A stretch of DNA of 27,430 nucleotides, from the NCBI GenBank assembly GCA_900751755.1, contig CAADSP010000077.1:1-27430 (forward strand). The letters run 5' to 3'. Origin of the DNA: an uncultured Collinsella sp. (GTDB taxonomy: Bacteria > Actinomycetota > Coriobacteriia > Coriobacteriales > Coriobacteriaceae). Within the stretch, counting starts at the first letter, position 1. Each line of letters opens with the position of its first letter. Below, in pieces: positions 7,720 through 15,086 of this stretch. The notes beneath the pieces were generated by a model. That model had not been told where the DNA came from and ran no database searches. It saw only the letters and a list, made by a program, of their open reading frames with translations. Position numbers and translations under genes: made by a program.

Positions 7720-7776
7720 GAGACAAGCATAAAGAATCGGCGCCCCTGTTGTGCGCCGTGGCATTAAGAGGTGCAT

Positions 7777-9039
7777 ATGGCAGAGAAACTCATTCCGCTG
7801 GATGACGCACAGTCGATTGTCCTGTCGCACGTTGCTCCGACGGATCTCATCGAGATTCCCGTGTGGCAGGCGGCCGGTTTTCCCTTGGCCGAGGACGCGG
7901 TGGCCGATATCGACATCTCGCCGTTTGCCAACAGCGCTATGGACGGATATGCCGTGCGCTCGGCGGACTTGGCGCAGGCATCTGGCGAGGCGCCGGTGAC
8001 GCTCGACGTTATCGGACACGAGGCCGCGGGCCATGTGTTTGAGGGCGCTATCGGCGCGGGCGAGGCGGTCCGCATTATGACAGGCGCGCCGGTGCCCGAA
8101 GGTGCCGACGCCGTGGTGAAATACGAGATCGTCGAAGTGCTCGACGGCGATGGCAACGAGGGCTCGCACGTTCGCTTCTCGGCGCCGGCCAAGGTGGGGG
8201 AGAACGTTCGCTCGGCTGCTGAGGAAGCCCACGCCGGCGATGTTGTGATGCACGCCGGCGAGGTTGTGGCTCCGGCGGGCGCCGGCCTGCTGGCGAGCGC
8301 CGGGTATGCGAACGTGAAGGTGCATGCCGCTCCGCGCGTGGGCATTATCTCGCTGGGCACGGAGCTGGTCGCGCCGGGTGAGCTGCCGGCGCGCGGTCAG
8401 ATTCGCGATTCCAACTCCTCGGCGCTGATGGCCGAGGCGCTCGATGCCGGCGCCGAGCCCGTGTTCTACGGCATTGCGCCCGATGATGAGCAAGCGATCG
8501 CCGAGCTGGTGCATCGTGCCGTGCAGGAGTGCGACTTTGTCATTACGAGCGGTGGCGCCTCGGCGGGCGATTACGACTATGTGACGGCGCTCGTCCGACG
8601 CGAGGGCGAGGTGCTGTTTGACCGCATCTCGATGCGTCCGGGCAAGGCCATCACGTTTGGCTTGCTCGGGGGTAAGCCCTACCTGGGGCTTTCGGGCAAT
8701 CCGGCCGCGGCGTATGTGGGCTTTGAGATGCTCGCCCGTCCGGCGATTCGCAAGATGCGCGGCTTTGCCGAGGGTGCGCGTCCCGTGCAGCAGGCGATAT
8801 TGACGCACGGCGTGAAGAAGCGCCAGGACCGACGCTTCTTCGATCGCGCCACGGTTTTGCGCGACCCCGAGACCGATGAGTTGTTGGTGACCGAGGCTAA
8901 GACACAGAATTCGGCGCTGCTTGGAACTATGCAGCGTGCGAACTGCCTGCTGCGCATTGACGAAGGACCGTGCGACTTCAAGGCTGGCGATGTCGTGGAC
9001 GTCGTGCGCGTCGACCTGCCTGAGGGAACGGTGTTGTAG
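7777..9039 (+). CDS. moeA: Molybdopterin molybdenumtransferase
   Basis: Inserts molybdate into adenylylated molybdopterin in the last step of molybdenum cofactor synthesis; cytoplasmic. Length 420 aa is typical. Seen: 'ANSAMDGYAVR' (residues 51-61), 'RIMTGAPVPEGADAVV' (99-114), the central MogA-like domain with 'GIISLGTELVAPGELPARGQIRDSN' around 189-213, 'VITSGGASAGDYD' (255-267) and 'MRPGKAITFG' followed by 'LGLSGNPAA'. The ATG at 7777 is chosen over a GTG six bases earlier because AAGAGG (7766-7771) is spaced 5 nt from it. mogA follows after 10 nt in the same operon. Confidence 0.95.
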   Translation: MAEKLIPLDDAQSIVLSHVAPTDLIEIPVWQAAGFPLAEDAVADIDISPFANSAMDGYAVRSADLAQASGEAPVTLDVIGHEAAGHVFEGAIGAGEAVRIMTGAPVPEGADAVVKYEIVEVLDGDGNEGSHVRFSAPAKVGENVRSAAEEAHAGDVVMHAGEVVAPAGAGLLASAGYANVKVHAAPRVGIISLGTELVAPGELPARGQIRDSNSSALMAEALDAGAEPVFYGIAPDDEQAIAELVHRAVQECDFVITSGGASAGDYDYVTALVRREGEVLFDRISMRPGKAITFGLLGGKPYLGLSGNPAAAYVGFEMLARPAIRKMRGFAEGARPVQQAILTHGVKKRQDRRFFDRATVLRDPETDELLVTEAKTQNSALLGTMQRANCLLRIDEGPCDFKAGDVVDVVRVDLPEGTVL

Positions 9040-9049
9040 GAGGAAGACT

Positions 9050-9529
9050 ATGGAGTTGAAGATTTCGATCGTGACGTGTTCGGACACGCGCGATCTTGCC
9101 CAGGACGAGGCGGGGGCTGCGCTCGAGGAACTCATCGTGGCGCAGGGCTGGACGGTCTCCTCACACGTGGTCGTACGCGACGACGTCAGCGAGATCGGTG
9201 ATGCCATTGCGGAAGCCGCCGATGAGTGCCACGCCAATGTCGTGCTCACCTGCGGCGGAACGGGTCTTTCGATGCGCGACGTGACACCCGAGGCGACGCG
9301 TGCCGTCTGCGACCGCGATGTGCCGGGTATTGCCGAGGCGATTCGCGCGTACTCGATGACTAAGACGCGCCGCGCTATGCTCTCGCGCGCCGTGTGCATG
9401 CAACGAGGTCATACACTTGTCGTAAACTTTCCCGGTTCTACGAAGGCCGCCCGCGAAAGCTGGGAGGCCATAGCAGACCAGCTGGAGCACGCGGCTCAGA
9501 TGACAGCGGGCGGCGGACATACCAACTAA
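9050..9529 (+). CDS. mogA: Molybdopterin adenylyltransferase
   Basis: Adenylylates molybdopterin to prepare it for molybdate insertion by MoeA. Product 159 aa, as for the MogA/MoaB family. Seen: 'ISIVTCSDTR' at the N-terminus, 'LTCGGTGLSMRDVTPEAT' (with GGTG and the downstream Asp) and 'VVNFPGSTKAARESWE' at the C-terminus. The start at 9050 follows AGGAGG with ideal spacing; longer open frame upstream lies within moeA. It is downstream of moeA by 10 nt and closed by a terminator. MoaB and MogA are hard to separate by sequence, but pairing with MoeA favours this activity. Confidence 0.92.
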   Translation: MELKISIVTCSDTRDLAQDEAGAALEELIVAQGWTVSSHVVVRDDVSEIGDAIAEAADECHANVVLTCGGTGLSMRDVTPEATRAVCDRDVPGIAEAIRAYSMTKTRRAMLSRAVCMQRGHTLVVNFPGSTKAARESWEAIADQLEHAAQMTAGGGHTN

Positions 9530-9542
9530 GCGGTTTACCTGC

Positions 9543-9579
9543 GGCGGGGCGACCTAAACGGCTGCTCCGCCTTTGTTTT
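9543..9579 (+). terminator. Intrinsic terminator after mogA
   Basis: Stem GGCGGGGC (9543-9550) / GCTCCGCC (9564-9571), one G-T pair, 13-nt loop, followed by TTTGTTTT. It separates moeA-mogA from the modABC transcription unit. Confidence 0.7.
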
Positions 9580-9619
9580 CCGCCGAAGCGACGCCGAGGT
9601 GCACGCTAACTCGAAACTA

Positions 9620-9672
9620 TATTCTCTGGCGAGAATAATTTCTCACTATCATTATTCGCGCAGAAGTATAAT
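9620..9672 (+). promoter_or_regulatory. Two overlapping dyads and -10 box upstream of modA
   Basis: Dyad 1: TATTCTC-TGGC-GAGAATA (9620-9637), 7-bp arms. Dyad 2: GAATAAT (9633-9639) / ATTATTC (9651-9657), 11-nt spacer. They share GAATA and are followed by a perfect TATAAT (9667-9672), with no good -35 box. This AT-rich cluster in a GC-rich genome looks like a repressor or activator site, presumably responding to molybdate. It does not match the E. coli ModE operator exactly, and no modE is seen in the window. Confidence 0.55.
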
Positions 9673-9732
9673 CTGGTTGCAGATTAAAGCCCGCGGTGGG
9701 GTACCCGGGCACAAGGTCCGAAAGGGTTGAAT

Positions 9733-10605
9733 ATGTTCGATTTGGTTTCTCGCCGCGGATTCGTCTCGCTTTCTGCTGTCGCCGCTGCCGGCCTTGGTCT
9801 TGCCGGCTGCTCGGGCAGCAAGACGTCCGAGCCGGCCGGATCCGATGCCGGTTCTGCTAAGGCATCTTCCAAGAAAGCTGTCGAGCTGCAGGTCTTTGCC
9901 GCCAACTCGCTCGAGAAGGCTCTGCCCGAGGTTCAGGAGCTTTACACCGAGCAGACCGGCACCACGTTTGCCGACACGCAGTTTAAGGCGTCTGGCGACC
10001 TTGTCGAGCAAATGCGCGCCGGTGCCGCCGTCGACGTGCTTATCACGGCCTCCAAGGGCACCATGGATGACGCCGAGGCCGCCGAGCTCGTCGACGCCGA
10101 CACCCGTGAGGATATGTTCGTCAACGACCTCGTGATCATCCGAGCCGAGGGCTCTGACACCAAGGTCGAGGCCATCGCCGACGTCGCGAACCTGGACGGC
10201 AAGATTGCCATCGGCGATGCCAAGACCGTCCCCGCCGGTAAGTACGCCAATCAGGCGCTGGCTTCCGTGGGCCTCTACACCGGCACCGAGGGCGACGACG
10301 GCGAGTATGCGCCCGAGATCGCCGACAAGGTGGCCCTGGCCGACAAGGTCGGTACCGGTGCCGCCTACGTGTCCACGGGCGACTGTGTGGCCGGCTTTGT
10401 CTACAGCTCCGACATCTTCCGCTACGACGGCATCGAGGAGGCCTTCGTGTGCCCCGAGGATTCGCACAAGCCCATCGTGTACCCGGGTGCTGTTGCCGAT
10501 GGCTCCGAGCACGCTGACGAGGCCAAGGCGTTCATCGACTTCTGCCTGTCCAACAAGAAGGCGCAGAAGATTTGGGCCAAGTACGGCTTTGAGCTTTCCG
10601 CGTAG
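9733..10605 (+). CDS. modA: Molybdate ABC transporter substrate-binding lipoprotein
   Basis: Extracytoplasmic receptor that delivers molybdate (perhaps tungstate) to ModBC. Product 290 aa. Seen: twin-arginine motif 'SRRGFV' (residues 6-11), hydrophobic stretch, lipobox 'LAGC' with Cys26, a Ser/Ala-rich linker, then the ModA fold 'LQVFAANSLEKALPEV', 'KASGDLVEQMRAGAAVDVLI', 'IGDAKTVPAGKYANQAL' and 'ADKVGTGAAYVSTGDCVAGFVYSSD'. These words define ModA. The ATG at 9733 is chosen over the TTG at 9727 because AAAGGG ends at 9726. First gene of modABC; control by the dyads upstream is likely. Confidence 0.93.
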   Translation: MFDLVSRRGFVSLSAVAAAGLGLAGCSGSKTSEPAGSDAGSAKASSKKAVELQVFAANSLEKALPEVQELYTEQTGTTFADTQFKASGDLVEQMRAGAAVDVLITASKGTMDDAEAAELVDADTREDMFVNDLVIIRAEGSDTKVEAIADVANLDGKIAIGDAKTVPAGKYANQALASVGLYTGTEGDDGEYAPEIADKVALADKVGTGAAYVSTGDCVAGFVYSSDIFRYDGIEEAFVCPEDSHKPIVYPGAVADGSEHADEAKAFIDFCLSNKKAQKIWAKYGFELSA

Positions 10606-10673
10606 TGCGGATTGGCGCGATAATTCCATCGTTTTGTGTTTCACTCCGTCCTTGTATTCGCTTGGAGCTTTTC

Positions 10674-12116
10674 GTGCTTAATAGATTCCGCATGCTTGTC
10701 GCCTGTGCTTTGACCTTCGCGCTTTGCTGGGTGCCGGGATTTGCGTTTGCTGGAGACGTTGAGGACGGGGCCCAGGTTGCTGCGACCGCCCATGGGCTTT
10801 CCTATGGGATCGAGGGTTTTGAGCGGTTGGCCAAGGGGACCGCTCGTGCCATGGAGGGCCAGCCTGAGGGCTACCGGTTTCCCGTTGACGAGGGCGTGGA
10901 CCTTGTAGTGGCGCCTGCTGCCGATCGCGTTGTGGTGTGGATATCGCCCAAGGCGGTCGAGAAGTATGAATTGGATCCGCAGGATAACGACTGCGTATCG
11001 GGTCTCAAGGCCCTCGTCTGTAAGCTCGACAGCTCAAACTGCATGGGAGGTGCGCAGCTAGGGGACGTGGATCTTCCTTGGTATGTCACGGCGAAAACAA
11101 CGTTTGATGCCGGCGGGTATACTTATAGCTTTGACGAGCGCGGTGCGGATGGGGAACGCTATGTGGTGATTGCATCAGCCTCGGGTGATGCCAAGGGCGG
11201 CGCGCGTTGGCTTGATAGCGCTCAAATGGTAGAGGCATCGTCCGTCGTGTTGCGGGATGAGCAGGGGCCCTTGACCTCTTTGGCCTCCTTTTTGGGCGAC
11301 ATCGACTATCGTCCGTTTTGGGTGTCCATCAAAACGAGCGGACTTGCCCTGGTAATCTCCTTTGCGCTGGGCCTAGTCGCCGCGTGGAAGACTATGGGTA
11401 CCTCGAGTCGCATCAAGGGCCTGTTCGACTCGGTCTTTACCATCCCGATGGTGCTGCCGCCCACGGTCTGCGGCTTTCTGCTCCTCATGCTGTTTGGCCG
11501 CTCGACCGGGGTCGGTCGGTGGCTGATCGCGCATGGCGTCTCGATCGTCTTTACGTGGCCCGCGGCGGTGATCTCTGCCGTGGTGGTGTCGTTCCCGCTC
11601 GTCTATCGTACGGCACTCGGAGCCTTCGAGAGCCTCGACACGCAGATGCTCGATGCCGCGCGAACCCTGGGATGGTCCGAGCGTCGCATCTTTACTAAGC
11701 TTATGATGCCGCTTGGCTGGCCCTCGATTGCCGCCGGCACGGTGCTCGCCTTCGCGCGTGCCATGGGCGAGTTTGGTTGCACCCTGTTCTTTGCGGGCAA
11801 CTACGCCGGCATTACTCAGACCATCCCCATCGCCATCTACTTTGAGTGGATGGGCGGCAACACGTCGGTGGCGCTCTTTTGGGTCATCGTCGTAATCGTG
11901 TTCAGTTTCCTGGTCATCCTGTTCATCAATATGTACACCGCTCATTCGCAAAAGTATCGCGAGCGGGGCCTTTCCCGTGCGGAGCGCAAACAGGCCAAGC
12001 AGCTGGGCGGCCAGACCGATTCGCTCGACCCAGTCGGCGGCGATGCACTGCGTATCGATCTCGAGGCGCTGGCTGAGCTTATGCGCGATGATGCGGCGCC
12101 GCAGGGAGGTCGATAG
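10674..12116 (+). CDS. modB: Molybdate ABC permease with extra extracytoplasmic N-terminal domain
   Basis: Membrane channel of the molybdate importer. Residues about 211-425 are a normal ModB: 'FWVSIKTSGLALVISFALGLVAAW', 'FTIPMVLPPTVCGFLLL', the EAA loop 'LDAARTLGWSERRIFTKLMMPL' (residues 326-347) and 'FARAMGEFGCTLFFAGN'. Before it lies a signal-like segment (residues 7-26, ending AFA) and a predicted extracytoplasmic region of about 185 aa with no family I recognise, including Cys107, Cys116 and Cys123. After it is a 55-aa charged cytoplasmic tail. Total 480 aa, twice the usual ModB. The GTG at 10674 is chosen because GGAG lies 6 nt upstream; an alternative GTG at 10605 overlaps the modA stop. 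Confidence 0.87.
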   Translation: MLNRFRMLVACALTFALCWVPGFAFAGDVEDGAQVAATAHGLSYGIEGFERLAKGTARAMEGQPEGYRFPVDEGVDLVVAPAADRVVVWISPKAVEKYELDPQDNDCVSGLKALVCKLDSSNCMGGAQLGDVDLPWYVTAKTTFDAGGYTYSFDERGADGERYVVIASASGDAKGGARWLDSAQMVEASSVVLRDEQGPLTSLASFLGDIDYRPFWVSIKTSGLALVISFALGLVAAWKTMGTSSRIKGLFDSVFTIPMVLPPTVCGFLLLMLFGRSTGVGRWLIAHGVSIVFTWPAAVISAVVVSFPLVYRTALGAFESLDTQMLDAARTLGWSERRIFTKLMMPLGWPSIAAGTVLAFARAMGEFGCTLFFAGNYAGITQTIPIAIYFEWMGGNTSVALFWVIVVIVFSFLVILFINMYTAHSQKYRERGLSRAERKQAKQLGGQTDSLDPVGGDALRIDLEALAELMRDDAAPQGGR

Positions 12117-12119
12117 GTC

Positions 12120-13190
12120 ATGTCACTCGTTTTGGATATCAAAAAGCACTATCCCGGGTTTATGCTCGACATGCAGCTTGAGGCCGGCGAGGAGCGTGTG
12201 GCGCTGCTCGGTGCCTCGGGTTGCGGCAAGAGCTGCACACTGCGCTGCATTGCCGGTGTGGAGACGCCCGACGAGGGCAAGATCGTTGTCAACGGCGTGA
12301 CCTTTTTTGACTCGGCGGCGGGCATCGACCTGTCGCCCCAGGAGCGAAAATGCGCCCTGTTGTTCCAAAACTATCAGCTGTTTCCCAACATGACGGTGGC
12401 CGATAACGTATGCGCCGGTGTAAAGGATGCGGGTGACGCCGCCGCGCGTAAAAAACTCGCCGAGCGTTATCTGAGCATTTTCGGTCTAGCCGATTTTGCC
12501 GACCGCTATCCCGCGCGACTCTCGGGCGGTCAGCAGCAACGTGTGGCGCTTGCCCGCATGGTGGCGGCACACCCGGGCATCTTTATGTTCGACGAGCCCA
12601 TGAGCGCACTCGATGCGTATCTTAAGAGCGCGCTCGAGCAAAACATGCTCGACCTGTTCGATGTGTGCAACCGCACCGTCCTCTACGTGAGCCACGATAT
12701 TGACGAGGCATGCCGCCTGTGCAAGCGCATTTGCGTGATGCATAACGGACATATGGAGGAGATCGGCTCCGTCGAGGACGTGGTCCGCCGTCCGCAGACG
12801 CTGGCGGCGTTGCGCCTGACGGGCTGCAAGAACACAAGCCGGGCGCGCAAGGTCGGCGATGAAGAAGTGGAGGCCCTCGACTGGGGCATGACCTTTAACG
12901 TGGGTCGCGCGGTCCCCGATAATGTGGCGTACCTGGGCATTCGGGCAAGCTACTTCCATGTTGACAATCGCGCGGAGCGGGGCCGCAACAGCTATGATTT
13001 GCACGTGGCCCGAGTGAGCGATTCACGCTTTGAGCGGCTGGTGTTGCTGGACGTGCCGCGCGCCGATGCGCCCACACGTCTGCAGTGGAAGGTCAACAAG
13101 GTGGGCGTGCCTGTCGACGAGCTGCCGCAAGCAGGCGATACGCTACGTATGCACTTCGATGCGAGTAAGATCCATTTGGTTTGTCGATAG
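12120..13190 (+). CDS. modC: Molybdate ABC transporter ATP-binding protein
   Basis: Cytoplasmic ATPase energising ModB, 356 aa. Seen: Walker A 'GASGCGKS' (residues 31-38), Q-loop 'LLFQNYQLFPNMTV', signature 'LSGGQQQR' (134-141), Walker B 'IFMFDEP' (154-160) and switch His192 in 'VSHDIDEAC'. The region after residue 240 is a divergent regulatory part, including 'GIRASYFHVD', and resembles the OB/MOP-type C-terminus of ModC and related importers. It starts 3 nt after the modB stop, preceded by GGGAGG, which gives tight coupling. A probable terminator follows. Confidence 0.92.
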   Translation: MSLVLDIKKHYPGFMLDMQLEAGEERVALLGASGCGKSCTLRCIAGVETPDEGKIVVNGVTFFDSAAGIDLSPQERKCALLFQNYQLFPNMTVADNVCAGVKDAGDAAARKKLAERYLSIFGLADFADRYPARLSGGQQQRVALARMVAAHPGIFMFDEPMSALDAYLKSALEQNMLDLFDVCNRTVLYVSHDIDEACRLCKRICVMHNGHMEEIGSVEDVVRRPQTLAALRLTGCKNTSRARKVGDEEVEALDWGMTFNVGRAVPDNVAYLGIRASYFHVDNRAERGRNSYDLHVARVSDSRFERLVLLDVPRADAPTRLQWKVNKVGVPVDELPQAGDTLRMHFDASKIHLVCR

Positions 13191-13201
13191 CGCCGGGTAA
13201 T

Positions 13202-13232
13202 GCCGTCGGGGATATAAGCCTCGGCGGCTTTG
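13202..13232 (+). terminator. Probable terminator after modC
   Basis: Ten-pair stem 13202-13211 / 13219-13228 (two G-T pairs) with a 7-nt AT-rich loop, followed by a weak T-run TTTGTCTT. It ends the modABC unit. Confidence 0.6.
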
Positions 13233-13323
13233 TCTTGCCGTTCGCCGAATGATGGATGACAAACTCTTATCAACACAGATAATTATTTATTAAACGACGG
13301 TACGCGACGCTGTCGTACGAATG

Positions 13324-13361
13324 TCAACGGTGTTCGCATGGTCGACGACCGTTGATATAGT
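13324..13361 (+). promoter_or_regulatory. Promoter with overlapping dyad upstream of the double-cubane/selenium gene run
   Basis: TTCGCA (13333-13338) and TATAGT (13356-13361) are spaced 17 nt, a fair sigma-70-type promoter. A perfect 8-bp inverted repeat TCAACGGT (13324-13331) / ACCGTTGA (13348-13355) brackets the -35 and touches the -10, as a repressor operator would. Just upstream a second small dyad GTACG...CGTAC (about 13301-13319) is present. The rest of 13229-13323 shows only AT-rich sequence without a gene. Confidence 0.55.
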
Positions 13362-13391
13362 TGACCTCAACTTGTAAAGGAGGGTGCGCAC

Positions 13392-13460
13392 ATGCCGCAG
13401 ACGACATACATTCGCCGCGTTGCCGCGCGCGCCCTGTATATGGCTCGGAGTCGCATATGA
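13392..13460 (+). CDS. Possible 22-residue leader peptide
   Basis: A tiny frame, MPQTTYIRRVAARALYMARSRI, preceded by the strongest Shine-Dalgarno in the window, AAAGGAGGG (13376-13384), with 7-nt spacing. It has five arginines and no run of a single regulatory amino acid. Its stop TGA overlaps an ATG (13457-13460, ATGA). It is placed about 25 nt after the predicted transcript start, where leader peptides act. No family recognised; it could be a real small protein, a translation-based control element, or chance. Confidence 0.45.
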   Translation: MPQTTYIRRVAARALYMARSRI

Positions 13461-13627
13461 GCAGGTATGTTCACGGCTCCGGGAGAGACGACGCACAACT
13501 AAATAATCGACCGCAAAGCAGGTTCCCTAAAATTCCGGGTTTGAGCACGGCCGGGCAATCGCCGCTCGTCGTGCATCGATACCGCTGTTATCCGTTTTTG
13601 GTTCGAGAGGGGAACCGTCATGGCTGA
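13457..13627 (+). CDS. Possible 56-residue small protein linking the leader ORF to the first double-cubane gene
   Basis: Starts in an ATGA overlap with the preceding 22-residue frame (with GGAG 6 nt upstream) and ends 8 nt inside the next gene (start 13620). The product is polar and arginine-rich with one cysteine and no recognisable domain. The two-way overlap would permit translational coupling from 13392 through to 13620. Codon use is unlike nearby genes, so it may be an untranslated leader rather than a protein. Confidence 0.25.
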   Translation: MSRYVHGSGRDDAQLNNRPQSRFPKIPGLSTAGQSPLVVHRYRCYPFLVREGNRHG

Positions 13628-14903
13628 AGAATTCGATTTCCATCCGATGTGGGAGAGCCTCGGCATGAATCTTGCCGACCACGACATGCTGCTGGGCGCC
13701 GTGGGCCAGATGTACGGCGATATGTTCCTGACGCAGAACAATCGCCCCAAGTCCACGTCCTACCTGGATTTTGTCGCCACCAACATCCACAGCGGCCGTA
13801 TTAAGGAGATGCTCGACAAGAAGGAGGCCGGCGAGGCTACCAAGATCGTGGGCTCGTTCTGCGTGTACGTGCCCGAGGAGATCGTGCTTGCCTGTGACGG
13901 CATTCCCGTGGGCCTGTGCTCGGGTGCCGATTGGGCAACCGATAAGGTCGAGGAGCACCTACCGCGCAACACCTGCCCGCTTATCAAGAGCTTTGCCGGC
14001 TTTAAGCTGGGCGAGGTCTGCCCTTACATTGAGTCGAGTGACCTGGTGGTGGGCGAGAACATCTGCGATGGCAAGAAGAAGGCCTACGAGTTTTTTGCCA
14101 CGCAAAAGAACATGTACGTTATGGATATTCCCAACGTGCACGATGAGTCGACGCTCGTGACTTGGAAGGCCGAGGTCAAAAAGCTCGCCGCCAAGATCGA
14201 GGAAGAGTGTGGCGTCAAGATTACGCCCGAGCGCCTGAAGGCCGCCATCCACGCCGTCAATGAGAAGCGTCGCGCCCTGCAGCGTCTCGCTGCCACGCGC
14301 GCTGCCGATCCGGCGCCCATCAGCGGTCTCGACAGCCTGCTGACCGTTCAGGCCGCCTTTATGGACGACACGCCGCGCTTGACCGGCGCCATCAACGACA
14401 TGGCCGCCGAGTGCGAACAGCGCGTTGAAGCCGGCGAGGGCGTGGCGCCCAAGGGCACCAAGCGCATCCTGTACACCGGTACGCCCATGGCCGTGCCCAA
14501 CTGGAAGCTGTTCAACCTCATCGAGAAGTCCGGTGGCGTCGTGGTGGGCGAGGAGTCCTGCACGGGCTCGCGCTACTACAAGGACTTGGTCGACGAGTCC
14601 GGCGAGACGGTCGACGAGATGCTCGACGCCATCGCCGAGCGCTACTTTAAGATCAACTGCGCTGTCTTTACGCCCAACGACCAGCGTATGAAGGACATTG
14701 TCCAGATGGCCAAGGACCTGCATGCCGACGGTATCGTCGACGTGGCCCTGCAGTTCTGCACGCTCTACGAGATGGAGTCGTTTGCCGTGGAGAAGGCCGC
14801 CGAGCAGGCCGGCATTCCGTTTATGCACATCACGACCGACTACGCCGGTGAGGATGCCGGTCAGCTCCAGACCCGCATCGAGGCCTTCCTCGAGACGATT
14901 TAG
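13620..14903 (+). CDS. 2-hydroxyacyl-CoA dehydratase-family protein, double-cubane cluster type (first copy)
   Basis: 427-aa iron-sulfur protein of the HgdB/BadD/FldB family. Family members accept an electron of very low potential from an ATP-driven activase and reduce or dehydrate a substrate. Cysteines shared with the second copy at 20417: C81, C119 ('TCPLIKS'), C149 ('ICDGKKK'), C314 ('ESCTG'), C347 ('INCAVFTPND') and C380 ('QFCTLYE'). Six per subunit suits a [8Fe-9S] double cubane as in the Carboxydothermus protein; assignment of ligands is inference. It has about 40 extra N-terminal residues relative to the second copy. Start follows GAGAGGGGAAC, the same 11-nt leader as the second copy. 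No CoA-transferase or acyl-CoA dehydrogenase is nearby, arguing against amino acid fermentation. Confidence 0.85.
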   Translation: MAEEFDFHPMWESLGMNLADHDMLLGAVGQMYGDMFLTQNNRPKSTSYLDFVATNIHSGRIKEMLDKKEAGEATKIVGSFCVYVPEEIVLACDGIPVGLCSGADWATDKVEEHLPRNTCPLIKSFAGFKLGEVCPYIESSDLVVGENICDGKKKAYEFFATQKNMYVMDIPNVHDESTLVTWKAEVKKLAAKIEEECGVKITPERLKAAIHAVNEKRRALQRLAATRAADPAPISGLDSLLTVQAAFMDDTPRLTGAINDMAAECEQRVEAGEGVAPKGTKRILYTGTPMAVPNWKLFNLIEKSGGVVVGEESCTGSRYYKDLVDESGETVDEMLDAIAERYFKINCAVFTPNDQRMKDIVQMAKDLHADGIVDVALQFCTLYEMESFAVEKAAEQAGIPFMHITTDYAGEDAGQLQTRIEAFLETI

Positions 14904-14933
14904 CCGCACCTGCGCTGGGCCGTGCCGCCGGGT

Positions 14934-14963
14934 GTTCCTATCCGCGCGATAGGGATTTCTCTG
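14934..14963 (+). terminator. Hairpin after the first double-cubane gene, possible attenuating terminator
   Basis: CCTATC (14937-14942) / GATAGG (14948-14953) with CGCGC loop, extendable by two to three weaker pairs, followed by TTTCTCTGTT. A modest stop that may reduce read-through into the transporter genes. Confidence 0.4.
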
Positions 14964-15086
14964 TTGCCATGTCGGTCGGTGTCCGGATGCACCGCAGGGC
15001 GCCGATCGGCTTCGCATAGCTGCCGGGCGGGGATTTCCGCCGTCCTGGCAGATTCTATCTGTTTGTTCAGACACGAAAGGAACTCA

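Noticed and set aside
7567..7776. Fluoride (crcB) or molybdenum-cofactor riboswitch in the CLC/moeA intergenic region
   Set aside because: No match to either core could be recognised on either strand by eye.
7597..9399. Minus-strand open frame of 600 codons opposite moeA/mogA
   Set aside because: Antisense shadow in GC-rich DNA; low-complexity His/Arg-rich translation, no ribosome site, and the plus strand holds clear moeA and mogA.
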